From the NCBI RefSeq assembly GCF_031755915.1, contig NC_083384.1:7728501-7792500 (forward strand): a stretch of DNA of 64,000 nt, in the 5' to 3' direction. The notes under the pieces are model-generated. The model saw only the letters and a list, made by a program, of their open reading frames with translations. It made no database searches and was not told the origin of the DNA. Below, piece after piece: positions 25,198 to 39,284 of the stretch (its first letter is position 1; the number at the start of each line of letters is the position of its first letter). The position numbers and the translations under genes are program-made. The DNA is from Ziziphus jujuba (lineage: Eukaryota; Streptophyta; Magnoliopsida; Rosales; Rhamnaceae).

Positions 25198-25333
25198 GGG
25201 ATTGCGCAGTATGGTTATTGATTTTGTGCAACTACTCTTTTCACACACACACACACACACAAAAACAAAAAAAATATTCATCGGGATTGTGCAGTATGGA
25301 TATTGATTGTGCGCTCTTTTCACACACACACAC
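25198..25333. repeat. 85-bp tandem duplication with CA tracts
   Basis: Two copies, at 25,198 and 25,283, share GGGATTG(C/T)GCAGTATGG, TATTGATT and CTCTTTTCACACACAC. They differ in the length of the CA tract and by small indels. Confidence 0.8.
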
Positions 25334-26442
25334 GCAAGCAAAAAAAAAAATTACTTTTCATTTTCTTCTCTAGACCAGAGAGTCTGGTTCTCCTGCGAAG
25401 ATTTGAGGTTTTTCTTCTCTTTCTTCTCAGATCGAAAACCAACAACATCTTGCCCTCACAAATTCTTTGCTAATGCTTGCACATCTTTTAAATCTACAGC
25501 ACAATTCGTATGATTCATAAAGTAGATGGAGAAACGTTGCAATTGCTAGCAGCAGTAGCATCAGAACATTAATGGGACTTCCGATAATCTACCATTGCTG
25601 GAACTTGCTAATTGATGTGTCTAAGTTGGTTTATTTTCTTTTCTTTTATGAATTTGCCCATGTGGATGTATTTATATTTGCCTGTGAGTGAAAACCAGTT
25701 CTATCTGCTATTATTTATTCTCTTTTTGTTCGTTTGCCCCATGATTTCATCTAGAAATTAGCATTTTGGGTGTAAAAATGATGTTAAGTTTTAATGTTCA
25801 TTTAGTAAAGAGTACAACAGGGATATGGAACTATCAATTTTCGCTTACGATTGTGATATTATTTTATAATTTCTATTTACTAATTTTTTTTGTGGTTTGT
25901 CAAATTTCTATTCTTCTCATAATCGGCTTTTGAAAGAAAAAAGTGAAAATTTTGAAGTTAAAATCCTTGTCTTGGGCGATTAGAAAAATTGAATGGAGTA
26001 TTTTCTTCCTTTATTTATTTTTTTTTTTTTGGGGTAATGGGAGTATTTTTCTTTCTTGTTTGTTAGAATGGGTTACAATTATCGGATAGAATACAATGTT
26101 GAGATTCATCCTTATCCGCTGAGGAAGAAGTTTGTAGTTAGTGGATTCTTGGGAATGAGTCAAACAATTGACTTCTTCAATTGTTTCATTATTATTTATT
26201 TATTGTCTTCTACCCACTGCCAAGCTCGACAGGGGTGGGGAATTTAGCAGGAATGGCTGTTGCCATCTTGATTGCTACCTTCGTCACTTAATTGTTTCAT
26301 TGAGCTCAATTGTTTCATTGTTAACATTCAAAGTACATGGGCTTTTAATTCATATACTACTAAAGTTGGAATTAGATTTATAGCAGGGTTATGAATGGTA
26401 TGAGAGATTTTTTTAAATGGAAATATATTGGTCAAAGTGTCT

Positions 26443-26625
26443 ACTCTCTTGCTTTGCTAGGTTTGATATTCAAATGGAAAAGTATAAAAAACCAAAATAA
26501 CAAAACACAAAAACGAAAAAAGTAGCTGCTCTCTTGCTTTACTAGGTTTGATATTCAAATGGAAAAGAATAAAAAACAAAAAAACAACACAAAAATGAAA
26601 AAACAAAGAAAAAGAAAAAAAAATA
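26443..26625. repeat. 86-bp tandem duplication
   Basis: Two copies, at 26,443 and 26,529, share CTCTCTTGCTTT(G/A)CTAGG followed by TTTGATATTCAAATGGAAAA and an A-rich tail. Confidence 0.85.
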
Positions 26626-26989
26626 ACGAAAAACAAAAAAACAAAGAAAAAGAGTCACTTTAGCCTTGTTTGGTAATAAGGCTCAAAAATACGTCCTCAT
26701 ATTTTAACCAAAAAATAAAAAAATAAAATAAATCTCAAAAACATTTGTTTGAAAGAGCACCATTCTGTAATTTTTTGGTTTTCTATTTTACAATTATATT
26801 ATTTATTAATATTAAAGGACTTTTTATAAGCAACATGACTATATATATAATTGACAGTGATTAAATATTTATTAATATCTATACACATTTAAAAAATTTT
26901 TGGTAGAATTACATCGAATTTAATATTTAAAATATTGTACTATTTATATCTAACATCATTTGTTTCAACTCATTTTAGGAAGGAATTAT

Positions 26990-27800
26990 TTCACTTTTGT
27001 GCCAAATCTAATTGACAAAAGCAACTTATTACATGGAGATCTATATTTTTGAACTAGGAATCCTTAAACAATTAGATAGACTTTTATTTAGCGTGCTTAG
27101 TCATTTATATTACAATTTTCAGAATTTACTATATATGAAAATGAGAGAGAATTAGAATCAATAATATTTCATTGGGTTAACAATAATGAAGAAGTCTTAA
27201 AAGTGAAGCAAAAATGCTAGCAATTTAGATCTTTCACAACCAAATAATGTGCAAAAATGGCTAGCAATTTAGACATTTTACAACAAAATGATGCCAAGAA
27301 CATATTGAAAGGAACTACAAAGTCCTCTCCTACAGTTGATGAGGGCAACAAGAGAAAGTTTGTTTGGCTTAAGAACAAGCTAAAAAAGAATGCAACGTGT
27401 AGAAAAATATAAAATCCAAATATGAATGTATTGAGTAAATTCGTTATTTATATGACAAAGAACAACAATAACATATGACAATTTTTTACTAAACAAGTCA
27501 CCATTCATATTGTATCCAAAAAAAAAAAAAAAATCATCATTCATAGAATATTTTATATGATCATTCTATTCAAATTTTCTCTTTACAATTAACATAAAAT
27601 AAGTAGATAATTTATATTTTAAATCAAAATCTCATAAATTTATTAATTATTAAAATACATAGACACACTTATCAAATTATTATATCATAGTAATTTGAAA
27701 ATTTATTTTAATTTGAACTATTCAAAACTAAAACAAACTACTGTTAGATATCTAATTTCAGATTAAGGCACTTGCATCCCATGTGGGCACACCTAGTAAT
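26990..27800. repeat. Dispersed repeat, copy A
   Basis: Runs in parallel with copy B at 29,090-29,955, about 2.1 kb away and in the same orientation. Shared phrases include TTTTGTGCCAAATCTAATTGACAAAAG (here) and its counterpart in B, the GGAACTACAAAGT block, GAGAGAAAGTTTG and AATATTTTATA. There is no coding capacity. It is probably a non-autonomous transposable element or a segmental duplication; the termini are not clear. Confidence 0.72.
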
Positions 27801-29089
27801 ATTTAAAAAAGCTATAAAATGTTTTAACCATATCTAAAGTATTAATTATCAATAACATATTAGATTGAGCTCGTTTAATATTTATGATTATGATAACGTT
27901 ACATTATTAAAGTAACATAATATTAAAAAAAATTAATGGAAAATAACAACATTTTAGAAAGAAAAAAAAAAGCATTAGTCATAAAATTTCAAATATACCA
28001 TGGCAAAGTTTAAAAAAAAAAAAAAAAAAAAAAACCAACGTTTTAGCAACAAAACAAATCCATCAGTTATACGGTTTTCAACTTAACATAACAAAGAAAA
28101 TATGCTTTAGGGGAGAAAAAAAAAATGTTAGTTATATCTTTTCTAATTGCATCAGTTATATCATAGTGCATTCTTCTATATAAATATAATATGTAATATG
28201 CAATTTCCAATATTAGCAAAGAAAAAAAAAAAAAAAAAAAGAACGAATTGCCTTTATAAGGCGACCGTATGTTAAACCCAACGCTCTCTTGGGTTTATAT
28301 AATGCGCCTTGAGATGCATAAAAAGGTAGGGTCCACAAATATATGGTACAAATTGGGGCATGTCCTTTTACCTCTAAACATGGGATACCACCAGTAATAC
28401 AATGCAAGGAGAGTTAATACATTGTACCAAACGTGCACTATGAATCTCTATCCTGTCCTAAGCCCATTCAAATCGGTGATACAAACATATTTCAAAGAAC
28501 TAAATCAAAGTATCTGTAATTGTATAGCAAACATCACAATTACCAGTTGGTTTAGATCATTTGATAACAAGTTCTGTTTACCATGGATAATATTATTTTC
28601 AAAAAATTAAGTAACAAAATGCATAAATGCACTTAATAGTTGCTTTAATCAAATCTTAATAAAAATTTATGTAAAAATGAATTTATTTTCTAAGAAAAAA
28701 GAAATAAAAATTTCTTAGCAAATAACCGATTCATTAAAATTGAAAACATAAACAAAATATAAAAGAGAAAAAGCTCTAACATAATAGATTTTTATTTTTT
28801 TTCTAGAGTTACATAATAGATTATTATTCAATATATCACTGCTAAAAATTATCACAGTTGACAATTTTAATTAAATAAGTTAAAATTTAAAATTTATTTA
28901 ATTAGAAATTGTTAGCTATATTTTTAATTCAAACTAAAAATAAATGAAACATACAATAAAATAAAATAAGAATATACATAGGAAGGCAATTAATTATTAA
29001 TTACTAGAAATATTATTTTGAGTGGATTGTGGGATTATATATATATATATATATATATTTAATAGACATATGAACCATGTGATAAAAAA
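27801..29089. other. Spacer between the two dispersed repeat copies
   Basis: AT-rich sequence with poly(A) runs at about 28,012-28,034 and 28,220-28,240 and an (AT)n tract at 29,038-29,058. The patch at 28,240-28,400 is slightly richer in GC but encodes nothing recognisable. Confidence 0.55.
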
Positions 29090-29955
29090 AGAAAAAGGAT
29101 TTTGTGCCATATCTAATTAACAAAAGTAACTCAATACATGAAGATTTTCTTTTTTAAAACTATAAAATTACATAGATTTTTATTTAATGTATTAATGCAT
29201 ATATTTTACAATTTTGAGAACTCGTTATGTTTGAAAATAAAAGAGAATTATAATCAGTAAGCGATGATGATGAGGTCTTGCAAGCATGGCAAAAATGGCA
29301 AGCAGTATAGACCTTTCACAACCAAACGATGCTGAAAAAAAAAATCACAGGGAACTACAAAGTTCTCTCTTATTGTACGACGAGAGCAGTGAGAGAAAGT
29401 TTGCTCAGCCTAAGGACAATGAAAGAATGCTTAATTAGCCATCATGAAACATTATTTTCGTCAATATTGAGATGATAGTCAATTATAATTTTTTGTAAAC
29501 TATTACAAAATACTTTGTTTTTAATATCCTATATGGTAGCACTAATATTAATATTTTGTAAAATGCAATATATAATAGAAAATAGTTTAGATTACCTATT
29601 TTTCTATTAAATCTTGTAATTATCTTAGAAAAGCATCAATGATGATAAGATATTCTCATTTACAATGCAAATATATTGTGTTTTCACTATTTATTTAATT
29701 TTTTGCTTAGTAAAAAATTGTTCTATTTTCTACAAAAAAATAAATAACTCTTCGTGAAATATTTTATACGATTGTTCTATTTAAATAAACTTCCTCCTTT
29801 CCATTAATATAAAATTGAAAAGATAATTAGTAGATAGATGTTTTTCAAACTATTATGCCATAATAATATAACATCATTTTAATTAAAAATATTCCAAACA
29901 AAAAATGAACTATTAGATACTCAAATTTCGTATTCAACCCCGTCGCCACATCTTG
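29090..29955. repeat. Dispersed repeat, copy B
   Basis: Counterpart of copy A (26,990-27,800), diverged by many substitutions and indels but collinear from the TTTTGTGCCATATCTAATTA start through GGAACTACAAAGTTCTCTC to the CCACATCTTGTG end. The compound GT/AT microsatellite begins exactly at its right edge. Confidence 0.72.
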
Positions 29956-29975
29956 TGTGTGTGTGTGTGTGTGTG

Positions 29976-30048
<73 letters not shown>
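29955..30048. repeat. Compound (GT)n(AT)n microsatellite
   Basis: About 11 GT units followed, after a short AA interruption, by about 34 uninterrupted AT units. It is the longest simple AT repeat in this half of the window. Confidence 0.95.
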
Positions 30049-30051
<3 letters not shown>

Positions 30052-31676
30052 TACTTTTCGTTAAATTTGTAAGCCTTTATGAGCTGGAGCTGGTGAGCAA
30101 GTAAAAACGGAAACTACTCTAGCAGTTGTTAAAGTTAAAGGAATTTATTTCGTAGGGCCGGCCCAAATCTTGAAACAGAAGTGGCCCATACTCCTTTCCA
30201 ATGTCCAATTGGGAAGATCATTTAGAACGAAGTCTAACAAATTAATTTCGATACAATTTTAATTGCAAGTAATTTTCTGAAATCAATTCAGTTTTATTAC
30301 TGTTTTATAAAGAAGAAAATTCAATTTATTAATTTTAATTCCGTAATCTTTTTCAGGCAGAAAGTCATATTTACACACGTTCATTATTTTATTTATTATT
30401 ATTTTTTATATTTGTTCTTAGACCCGACTATAACATTTTATTGAGTAAATTGAATATACAACAATATATGTTTTAGCAATTAAACAAATCAAAATAACAC
30501 ATTTTGAAAAATTTATATAGGAATAATGTTATTTTGTCTATAACTTTTATATTCATTTTCCTTTTGTTTATATTTTTAAAGAGTATGACACTCATACATA
30601 ATTATAGGCCCAAGTCGGTTTTCTTATTCTTTCAAGCAGCACACAAATATATTGTTATCGTAACATGTGGACATAATAAAAATGATTTTAGAAAATAAAA
30701 TAGAATAAGCTACATGCAATAGATATTATGCAGGTGCAAAAGGCCAGGTCAAAATTTTGCCAGCTCTCTAAATGTCCCACACTATATATAAATATATAAT
30801 ACAACATTTTTTATTATATCACTGTTGGAGTTCTTTAGAATTATACATATGTAAGCCCAAAATTCCCAACACGTTGATTTTTTTTTTTCCTTTTTTTTTT
30901 TTTTTCTTTTTCTGACCCGCAAGTTTTCTCCTTTTTTCTGACCAGCAAGTTGAAGTATGTATAATTTGATTCCTTCGGGCTTAACGATGTTAAAAGTCAA
31001 CCCATTGGCACCCAAAGTATGGACATGGGATCTGAAGCCCATACCTTGTATCAATTATGGGATTGTTATGGCTCACAATTGGCCTGCATCTTATTTCAAC
31101 AATCTCACGCTCACTTGTTTTTTAAAATGTTTTTATGTATCTTTATTATTTCTTTGGCTGAATTATATTTATATATATATATATATATATATAGAAAGAC
31201 TAAGCTATAAATCCAATCCAATGTGTCTTTCATTTTTTGATATTTTTCAAACCAAATTCCCCAAAGTCCCAAAATTGATTAATTAGAGAGTTTTGTGTAG
31301 AAGTTGAATGGTCAGGTTTTTGATTGAATCATGATGGGGGAAGAAAGTAGTTAAGATGTTGAAACATGTCTTGAGATTTGACTAGTATTTGGATGAAAGT
31401 GATATGTTGTTGTTAGGCAAAGACCTTGACTTTTAAACCTCATCTTTTTTGTTGAACCAGTCTAATTTAATTGTACTCTAAATCAACCACTTCATTTTCT
31501 TTTTATTTTTTTGTTCTTTCTATATATATAAATTTATACATACATGATGATTCCGTCCACAGAATCTTTACCTCAAATGTCATTGTTTGTACTCTTCAAT
31601 CCTAGACATTATCTTCTTCAGTGGGTCAAATGAAAATGTAACCCCACTTGCTGCATCTCGATTGGTCAAATAAACG

Positions 31677-31698
31677 CTCTCTCTCTCTCTCTCTCTGT

Positions 31699-31734
<36 letters not shown>
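31677..31734. repeat. Compound (CT)n...(TA)n microsatellite
   Basis: CT tract at 31,677-31,696 followed by TGTGTT and a TA tract to 31,734. Confidence 0.9.
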
Positions 31735-31736
<2 letters not shown>

Positions 31737-31920
31737 TTTTTTAATATATACTTATACCTTTTTTATGAACATTTCTCCACAATATAAGCTTCAGGTGTGC
31801 AATTTTTTGCCAACATATTGTTTGTGATGTTGATAAAGAGGAATCCAAAACATGACTCGTAAAATATGGGAGTATTGTTGAATTCAAAATCACCAATGAA
31901 AGATTTTCTTTACTTTTTTG

Positions 31921-31921
<1 letters not shown>

Positions 31922-31967
<46 letters not shown>
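31922..31967. repeat. (TA)n microsatellite
   Basis: Uninterrupted TA tract of about 23 units. Confidence 0.95.
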
Positions 31968-33907
31968 CTCATAATTAAACACCAAATAACAAAAGCATTA
32001 ACTAGCAATTAAAATAAAAAGGAAAAGAAACTGACCCATATATATAAAAGATAAGTAGTGAAAAGAGAGTTTAGGCTAATGAAAAGGGCAATTAAAGATA
32101 ACGTTTATAAGTTGCACAAAAAGCTGGATTTGCTGATGTGTGAAAAGGAATAACATAAAATAATGTATTATTCTCAAATAAACAAAGCTAGCAAGGAATG
32201 ACAAAGTGACAAATGGGAATCTGAATATTTGATTGGCAGATTACGTACACAAACCCCAAAAACTTCTTTTGTTAAAGAAACATATACCCAATTAGCTTCC
32301 TTTCCTTAGCTAATTTTGTAACCCATTTCAGGAAAGAAAAAATGTTGAAAAAAAAGTTATTTATACATATATATAAAAAGCAATGCGGGTAGACATTGGA
32401 TCTTTTCAGATATGGCACTGAATAAATATGTGTCATTTCTGGGTATGAAAGCATGGTGGCTTTCGCCACCAAACATATGAAAGTGGAAAAGTTGGCCATT
32501 CTCTTTTTTTTTTTTCTTTTGAGGCTGCAACGTGGTGGGTTTCATTGCCATAAATTACTCTCCGTTTCTCTTTGTTGTCTGTTTCTGATTGGCTTAATGG
32601 AAGGCCATTAAAAATGCCAGTTTAAAATACACATAATCACAAAAATTAAAAAATCCTTCCCGTTTTCTTAAATTAATGAGATTACGGTAATTCGCTGGTA
32701 ATTTAATTTGCTTTCATACTTTTGGCATGGAAGGTGTGTGTACACATGTATGTACGTATAATTATATTAATTATATTTTGGCTGCTTGGCATGGCTGGCC
32801 TAAATAATAACTTATGTTGAATCATGTTGATCTTTACAGTCAATATTTCACACTTTAACTTCGAACATATCCAAATATATATTTAATTTATCATTACATT
32901 ACATGCATATTATATATATATATATATAAATATATTGTTCGAGTTTAGTAAGGTTTTGTGTTGTTCACTATAGTCAATTCAATCGCAAGAGTGAGAATTC
33001 AACCTATAAAACTATAAACAATGTTATCCTCTAAATTATATAAATATATCCTTATAGGTAATCACATATTCAAAACATGGTGAAAACTAATTAAAGGGAA
33101 GTTTCAGAGAAATCAATCAAAAGGGTATCCAACTGACTAACTTTTCTAGTAATTATATATTACGTGGCCTTGTATAAATATTGCCGACAATAAACAATGA
33201 TATTAATATTGACCCAGTGAACAAAAACAAGCAACGCAAAGACGAAAACTTGGAAGGTTTGGTAGGCAGATTTAAGCTTTTTTAGATGGAAAATCAAAGA
33301 AGGGTCATGGTCAAGGGCTATAGATATTAGCTGAGGAGGCATGGTTTAGAAAGGAAATAAAAGTAGGATTAGAAAACATTACAAAAGAATGAGTCAAAAA
33401 ACGTCTTAATAAAAGATCATGTATTAACGGTGGAAAAAAAAAGAACCTCTTTGTGGAATAGTGGCACAGACTCTTCTGCCGCAGAGAAAGAGAGCAAAAT
33501 TAATGGACTTTTTATTCAAATGTGAATGAGTAAATGGCGTGTAATTAGGTGAGAGAAGAAGACCAAGAATATTATGTTGGGTAAAGAAAGAAGAGGTGGT
33601 GGGAATTTGGACTTTGTCGGCTTGTTTTGTTTTCTTTTGAGACTCTTTTAAGCCGCAGTCATTGTTCATCAATTTCTGAACCTATAGGACAATTGTCTTT
33701 TTGTATAAATGCCTTTGACTCTCATTGGATATATATATATACACCTCCCTCTTTTGTGAAAATGAAATGTGTTCCTTCTCTCTTCATGATTCTAATTCTC
33801 TTCCTCTTTTTTTCTTTAATAATTCTTTTTCATTTTTTTGTCACATGGGAAAAGAAAATGAGGGCTATTATTTTTTTTTGTTTGACTATTAGTTTTGGTC
33901 AAAAATT

Positions 33908-33910
<3 letters not shown>

Positions 33911-33988
<78 letters not shown>
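33911..33988. repeat. (CT)n microsatellite
   Basis: About 38 CT units with a single TTT interruption near the right end. It is the longest CT tract in the window and is not next to any recognised gene. Confidence 0.95.
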
Positions 33989-33989
<1 letters not shown>

Positions 33990-35286
33990 ATAGAGCAATT
34001 TAATTTAATTACGTATTGTTTTCAAAGTCCAAGCATGGCCCATTTTCGGAAAAATCTTCACCCACAGAAATATATGATTAATTAACAAGGAATTGATGTT
34101 CAACTTGCTAACTTTTTTCCATGTGTGTATGTACAATTTTTTGCATCTTGTTTATGTATTAAATGGGTATAAATTATAGCCGTTCACATTGATTAATTAT
34201 TTTCTTGAGGTAGACATCTAAAAGGAATATATTTATATTTTGGGAGTAAAATGTACAAAATATTTTTAAACTATTAGTTATATAATAAAACATAAATCTT
34301 CAAATGAAATAAAAAAGTAAAAAAAGATATAAAACATGCTTTTTGGGTAGAGGAAAAATATATATATATATATATATAACATATTGATAAAATATATATA
34401 TTGCCTACATAATTTTAATAAAAAGGATAAATAGCAATCTTTATGGAAAACATATTGCAGTTTGATTGATTGTGGTGAGTATATAATTCTTGCACTGATT
34501 TTATGCAATAATTAATATCTATAAAATTAATTTGTCAATATTTTTTTTTATTTTTTTGTAATTTTCATTAAATTAATGTGGCCTCATGTAAAACAGGAGA
34601 ATTGACTACTATTTATAACTATAAATAAATATATATTTCATTGATCTGCTCAAAGCCAGATGTTATTTGGGAGGCGATGACAGTATAATTGCTGCTAGCA
34701 CTTCTAATTTCATGCCCAACACTACGAGATGGACACAAATGCATAACATGGCGCGCAAAGAAATGAGGAAAGAGAATCTATAGCTCTCCTCGATGAAATC
34801 GATTTTTATTTTAATCATTGTTTATCATCGTAATTTTGTTTTGTAATCTAATATCAATAATTTGTTCTTCTTGCAACTTTTTAAATGTTTTTCTTTAATT
34901 ATTTGCCTTTTTGGGAATAAAACTTATATAAGGATGATGAAAAGCATCTACTAAGAAATTTGAATTGAAAAAACTAAAACCATATAAGAAGTAAAACATT
35001 TATATTTAATTTAAATATTCTATTTTGAATTGTAATTTTACACCCATTTAGACATGTATATATTTATATATAAAATAACATAACATGAATGATTAGTGAT
35101 CACGCAAATCAATCTACCAAAGATAAGACTTTCAAGTCATGGTGGTCTTAAAGCAAAGTATTTAATGCACCACTCTATCTTAGTTATGGATATCATGATC
35201 AAGTCTGTCCAAAACTGTTTGATTACCATAAATGAGTTGACCTTTCTCTTCTTGGTTTTGAGATCTTTTGGAATCTTCTTTTTCTT

Positions 35287-35288
<2 letters not shown>

Positions 35289-35324
<36 letters not shown>
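35289..35324. repeat. (TA)n microsatellite
   Basis: Uninterrupted TA tract of about 18 units. Confidence 0.95.
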
Positions 35325-35328
<4 letters not shown>

Positions 35329-38300
35329 GTGTACATATTATACACAAAACAACAAAGAAAAAATAATATTCAAAATCAAAGATATAACTTTCTTCAATAT
35401 CATTCTTAGCTGTGAACACAACTTTTTATTTTTATTTTTTATGGTTTACAAACATGATTGTGCTTCTTATATTAAAATATGTTGCATACATAACACATAA
35501 TTGTTACCATGTTACTTCGAGGACCCCATCTTTATATCCCAGAGAAAGTAATAAATGTTGTGCACATGGAGACTTAGTCAATTGCCCATCAATAATGCTG
35601 AATACAATATTATTCCATTCAGATTGAAATACAGTTGGTTGAAATAGCTGACAATTTAAGAGCAGAAAATCCTAACATCAATCTCTTATTATTCTGTTTG
35701 TCATCTTCAAGAAGGATTTTATTCTGGACCCCCTTATTAGAAAAAACTGTACTTATAATAGTTTTAGTACATGTTTTTTTGCTTCTTCAGTTCAGCACCA
35801 TCTTCCTTTTGACCAAAATGATTAGAATTAAAATTACATGCATATTTTTGGGCTATATATATATATATATATATACGTATGGGATTTGTGGTAAAAAAGA
35901 ACTTGGGCATTGATTTGCATTGAAGCGTAATTCAGAATGTTGGATCTTAGCTAATACATCTTAATCAGGAACCAGGAAGCTAATTCCATGCACACACAGA
36001 TTAGACCCTTTATTAGTTAGTAGCCCCCATTTTTTTTACTTGCTCTTTAAGGTTTATTTTCCAAGTACATTTCCTAAAAAGATTCAACACTCTTTTGCTA
36101 AGTTTCTTCTAAAGGTAGGCTTAATTGTTAATTGCATTAAGTTTTCTTCAAGCAGCTCCAAACTTCTATAGTTATTTCCCTTCCCTTCCTCTGTCTCTCT
36201 CCAACCCTTGAACCAATAAGGCCTTTGTCCTACAAAATGTGCCACATAGAGCTGATTAAGACTTCACTAATCCTGTTGATGCAACACATTTTTGGGTTAC
36301 CAAACTTTTTCTTAAACAAATTGCCTTGCCTTTCATTTCTTTTACATACTTATTGGTAGGTTGGTTGGCCCACTTTTGTACTATAAAACATTTGTAAAAA
36401 ACAATAATAATGGAAAGGGTGTTGAGTTTTTAAATATGGGACACCTACTATCAACTAGATTCCCTCTTTGTTTGCAATAGTGGTGGTGTTGTTGTTGATG
36501 TTGTGGCTAATTGGATAATACAATATTTTTAATTCTTGTGTTGATTAAAATAGTTGGTGGGAGAGTTAATGTGATAAGGCTGCATGATTGGATTAAATAG
36601 TTATACCTCTTTTTCTAATTTGCTTTTTGGTGGGACAAGTGGAAAATTGGATTGGATTTTAATATAAGATTCTTTTTTTAAGAACCAACCAATGAGAATG
36701 AGACATATACAAATGTGAAAGAGACGGGCTTGTGAAAATGGTTTAGTTTGTTTGCACAGTTTTTGGCACCAATCTTAATAAATAAGCCTCTTTTTAGTTG
36801 CATTTCAAGAGCAAAGGAAACCTTTGGATGTAAGATTTCAGCCTTTTTGGTCATTTGCAACAAAGAAAAGGCAATGTTTTTTTCCCCTCCCAAAGTTTGG
36901 GGTAAAGATCATTTTCGTTTGATAGAAACTTATGCTCTAATTCTCACATCAATCTATGAAATTACCAAATAATATTCCGTTTTGTCCTTTGTATTTTATG
37001 TTTTTCATCTTTAATCCATTTCTACTAATTAATCTTCATTAATATTTACCCTAAATCTGCTTTTTTCTTTAAACAATTATAATAAAACTCAATTGTATTT
37101 ATTCTGAAAGAAACAAAAAAAAAAATGAAAAGTCAAATTTGAGCCAAATCACTTCAGCCATATTGACCTAAATCTTAAAAAAAAAATATATATATATATT
37201 ATATTAATAAAAAAAATGTTGAAGAGCCATGCAATTAATTATCCAATGAAGATTATTGGTAACTATATTTTGCCAAATTTGCTTTGCGTATATGGTACTC
37301 ACACTGCCAATTATCCACGTCCCCTATTAGATTCTGTCCCACTTGCCTATGGAATTTTTCACATCCACATCACCCATATAGAAATAGAAACCATACATTT
37401 ATATATATATATATATATGTTATAATTTCATATTTTTTTATCCGTATGAAATAATGAAAATGAGGAATGCATAAATACACCTTCTTTCTATGTCAATCTG
37501 TTATATAATTATATATATATTATATCCACTTTATAAACTTGATGTAAACATGTTAATGTGGGTCTACCTCAATGTGATATTAAAAAAAAAAAGGAACTTT
37601 CTCTTTTTTATCATAGTTTTTTCTGTTGTCAAAAAGAAAATGACCAACATCAACTTGAAATTCTCATAAAGTGATACCCCATTTGGTAAATTCAAGTTCC
37701 AAATTTATGGGCGGTACTTTGGAAATTTACACCTTTTTATAGAGTTTTAGATAATAACCTTCTTTAGCTTAGCTTGTTCACTTTTTATAGGTGATGATGA
37801 TAAATGAGGCATAATAACTCCATTACCTACACCTTCACAAGAGCGTTAGGACAAAAAAAAAAAAAAAAAAAGAAAAAAGAAAAAAAGAGAAATCTCAAGT
37901 GTATAAACTTGTATTCAAATTTCTATGTGAGTGAGTGAGCAAACTTTACAAAATTATCAATTCTCTTTTTTTAAATATTTAAGTTGTTAACAATATATAA
38001 TTAATTAAAATACATAAGACAAAATTAGACAATTCATACTGAGTAATAAATTTAATGATGGTTTTTATAATTACAACAAATAGCAAGACAAATCAATAAA
38101 CATTTTTTGATACAATCTTGGGTTGGGTCATGTTAAGTACATTGTGGAAAAAAGTAGGACGATCAAATGGTTCAAATGGAACAATCATAATGACTCTCCA
38201 GCATAGGATCTCCTTTCTATTTTTTTTTTTTAATTTTATATAATTTTTTTTTTCCAATTAAATCCAAAGGCTGGTTCCTTTGGTGGTCCAAAGAAAAGGA

Positions 38301-39284
38301 CATCCTGTACTCCAAACATACGCCAACCCAAAAAGTGAAAGGCATTAAAGTGATTTCTCACTGTGCATCAGGCATTTTCGTCAATTCCAGAACTTTCCAG
38401 AAACAGAATCTTACCCTCCACTCCATCCCCAAAAAACAAAACCGAAAGAAACTGCCCTCTTCTTAAGGACCCGTAAACTTAAATTCCCAAACTACCCCTC
38501 TCGCTGCCACATGTCAGTCTCTGACAGCGAGTTGCACCATTCTCACAGTACTCACAAAGTAGGATTGCGGGTAGCTCCGTATAGTACGTCGAGTAAATTC
38601 CGTGATGCGATAGGGTCATTTATTGTGGCAGTTACTCAAATAATATATATAATATATATATATATATTTTTTTTATAAAAAGGGATATTTTGTCATTTCA
38701 TGGTAAGAAAATCACTAAAATTTTCTTTCCCGGAAAATAACCCAGAAAAAAAAAAAAGTTTAAACTGGCTAAAAGAAACAAGCCGCTAAGCCTATAAGCT
38801 AACGACCCGTGTGAAAGGTAAAACTTTGACTCGGTTGAGCAGCCGAGCCGCCAATAGCCTGTACACATATAAATATATGTTTGTATATACACAGGTGGTC
38901 TATATATTTACGTAATTTATTTCAAAGGCTTCGTTTTCGCTGACTGTGGAAAACTAATCATTAGCCCCAACCTCCGCGTAACAAAAGCTAAAAGAAAAAC
39001 CAGCCAATAAAATTAAGAGAGAGAAAACAGGAGAGAGCGAGGATAAGTTTCCGGGAAACCGGAAACCACGGTGGTTTTTTAATTTTTAAAATATTTTTCT
39101 GTTTTTTTTTTTTTTTTCTTATTAGAGTTAGAGCATAGGTGGTCTCGTGATGGAGCGTAAAAAAGGAAAAGCTGGGGCCGGTCATATGGGGGCGTGAAAC
39201 CTGCTGTAACGGCCAGCTATTTGAGTTCTGGCAGCTACCCACAGTAAAACAAATAATCCAATAAACCACGGCCTTATCCTCTGC

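Larger units (their letters stand above)
25105..26989. other. Intergenic with short tandem duplications
   Basis: No complete gene is visible. An 85-bp unit is duplicated at 25,198-25,333 (GGGATTGYGCAGTATGG followed by CACACA tracts). An 86-bp unit is duplicated at 26,443-26,625 (CTCTCTTGCTTTRCTAGG). A short stretch at 26,068-26,190 (GYNYRIEYNVEIHPYPLRKK) has protein-like composition but no supporting start, splice or continuation. Confidence 0.6.
30049..38300. other. Gene-free intergenic region
   Basis: More than 8 kb of AT-rich sequence without a supportable gene on either strand. All open stretches are short, low-complexity and lack splice or domain support. Several long microsatellites are listed separately. 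I saw no tRNA, rRNA or clear transposon coding sequence. Confidence 0.65.

Noticed and set aside
33627..34085. Open frame of about 150 codons around the CT microsatellite
   Set aside because: Most of it is a SLSLSL run from (CT)n, with no domain, homologue or splice context.
30049..38300. CRISPR-like or operon-like organisation
   Set aside because: Repeats here are simple AT and CT microsatellites in a plant nuclear sequence, with no spaced direct repeats or bacterial gene features.
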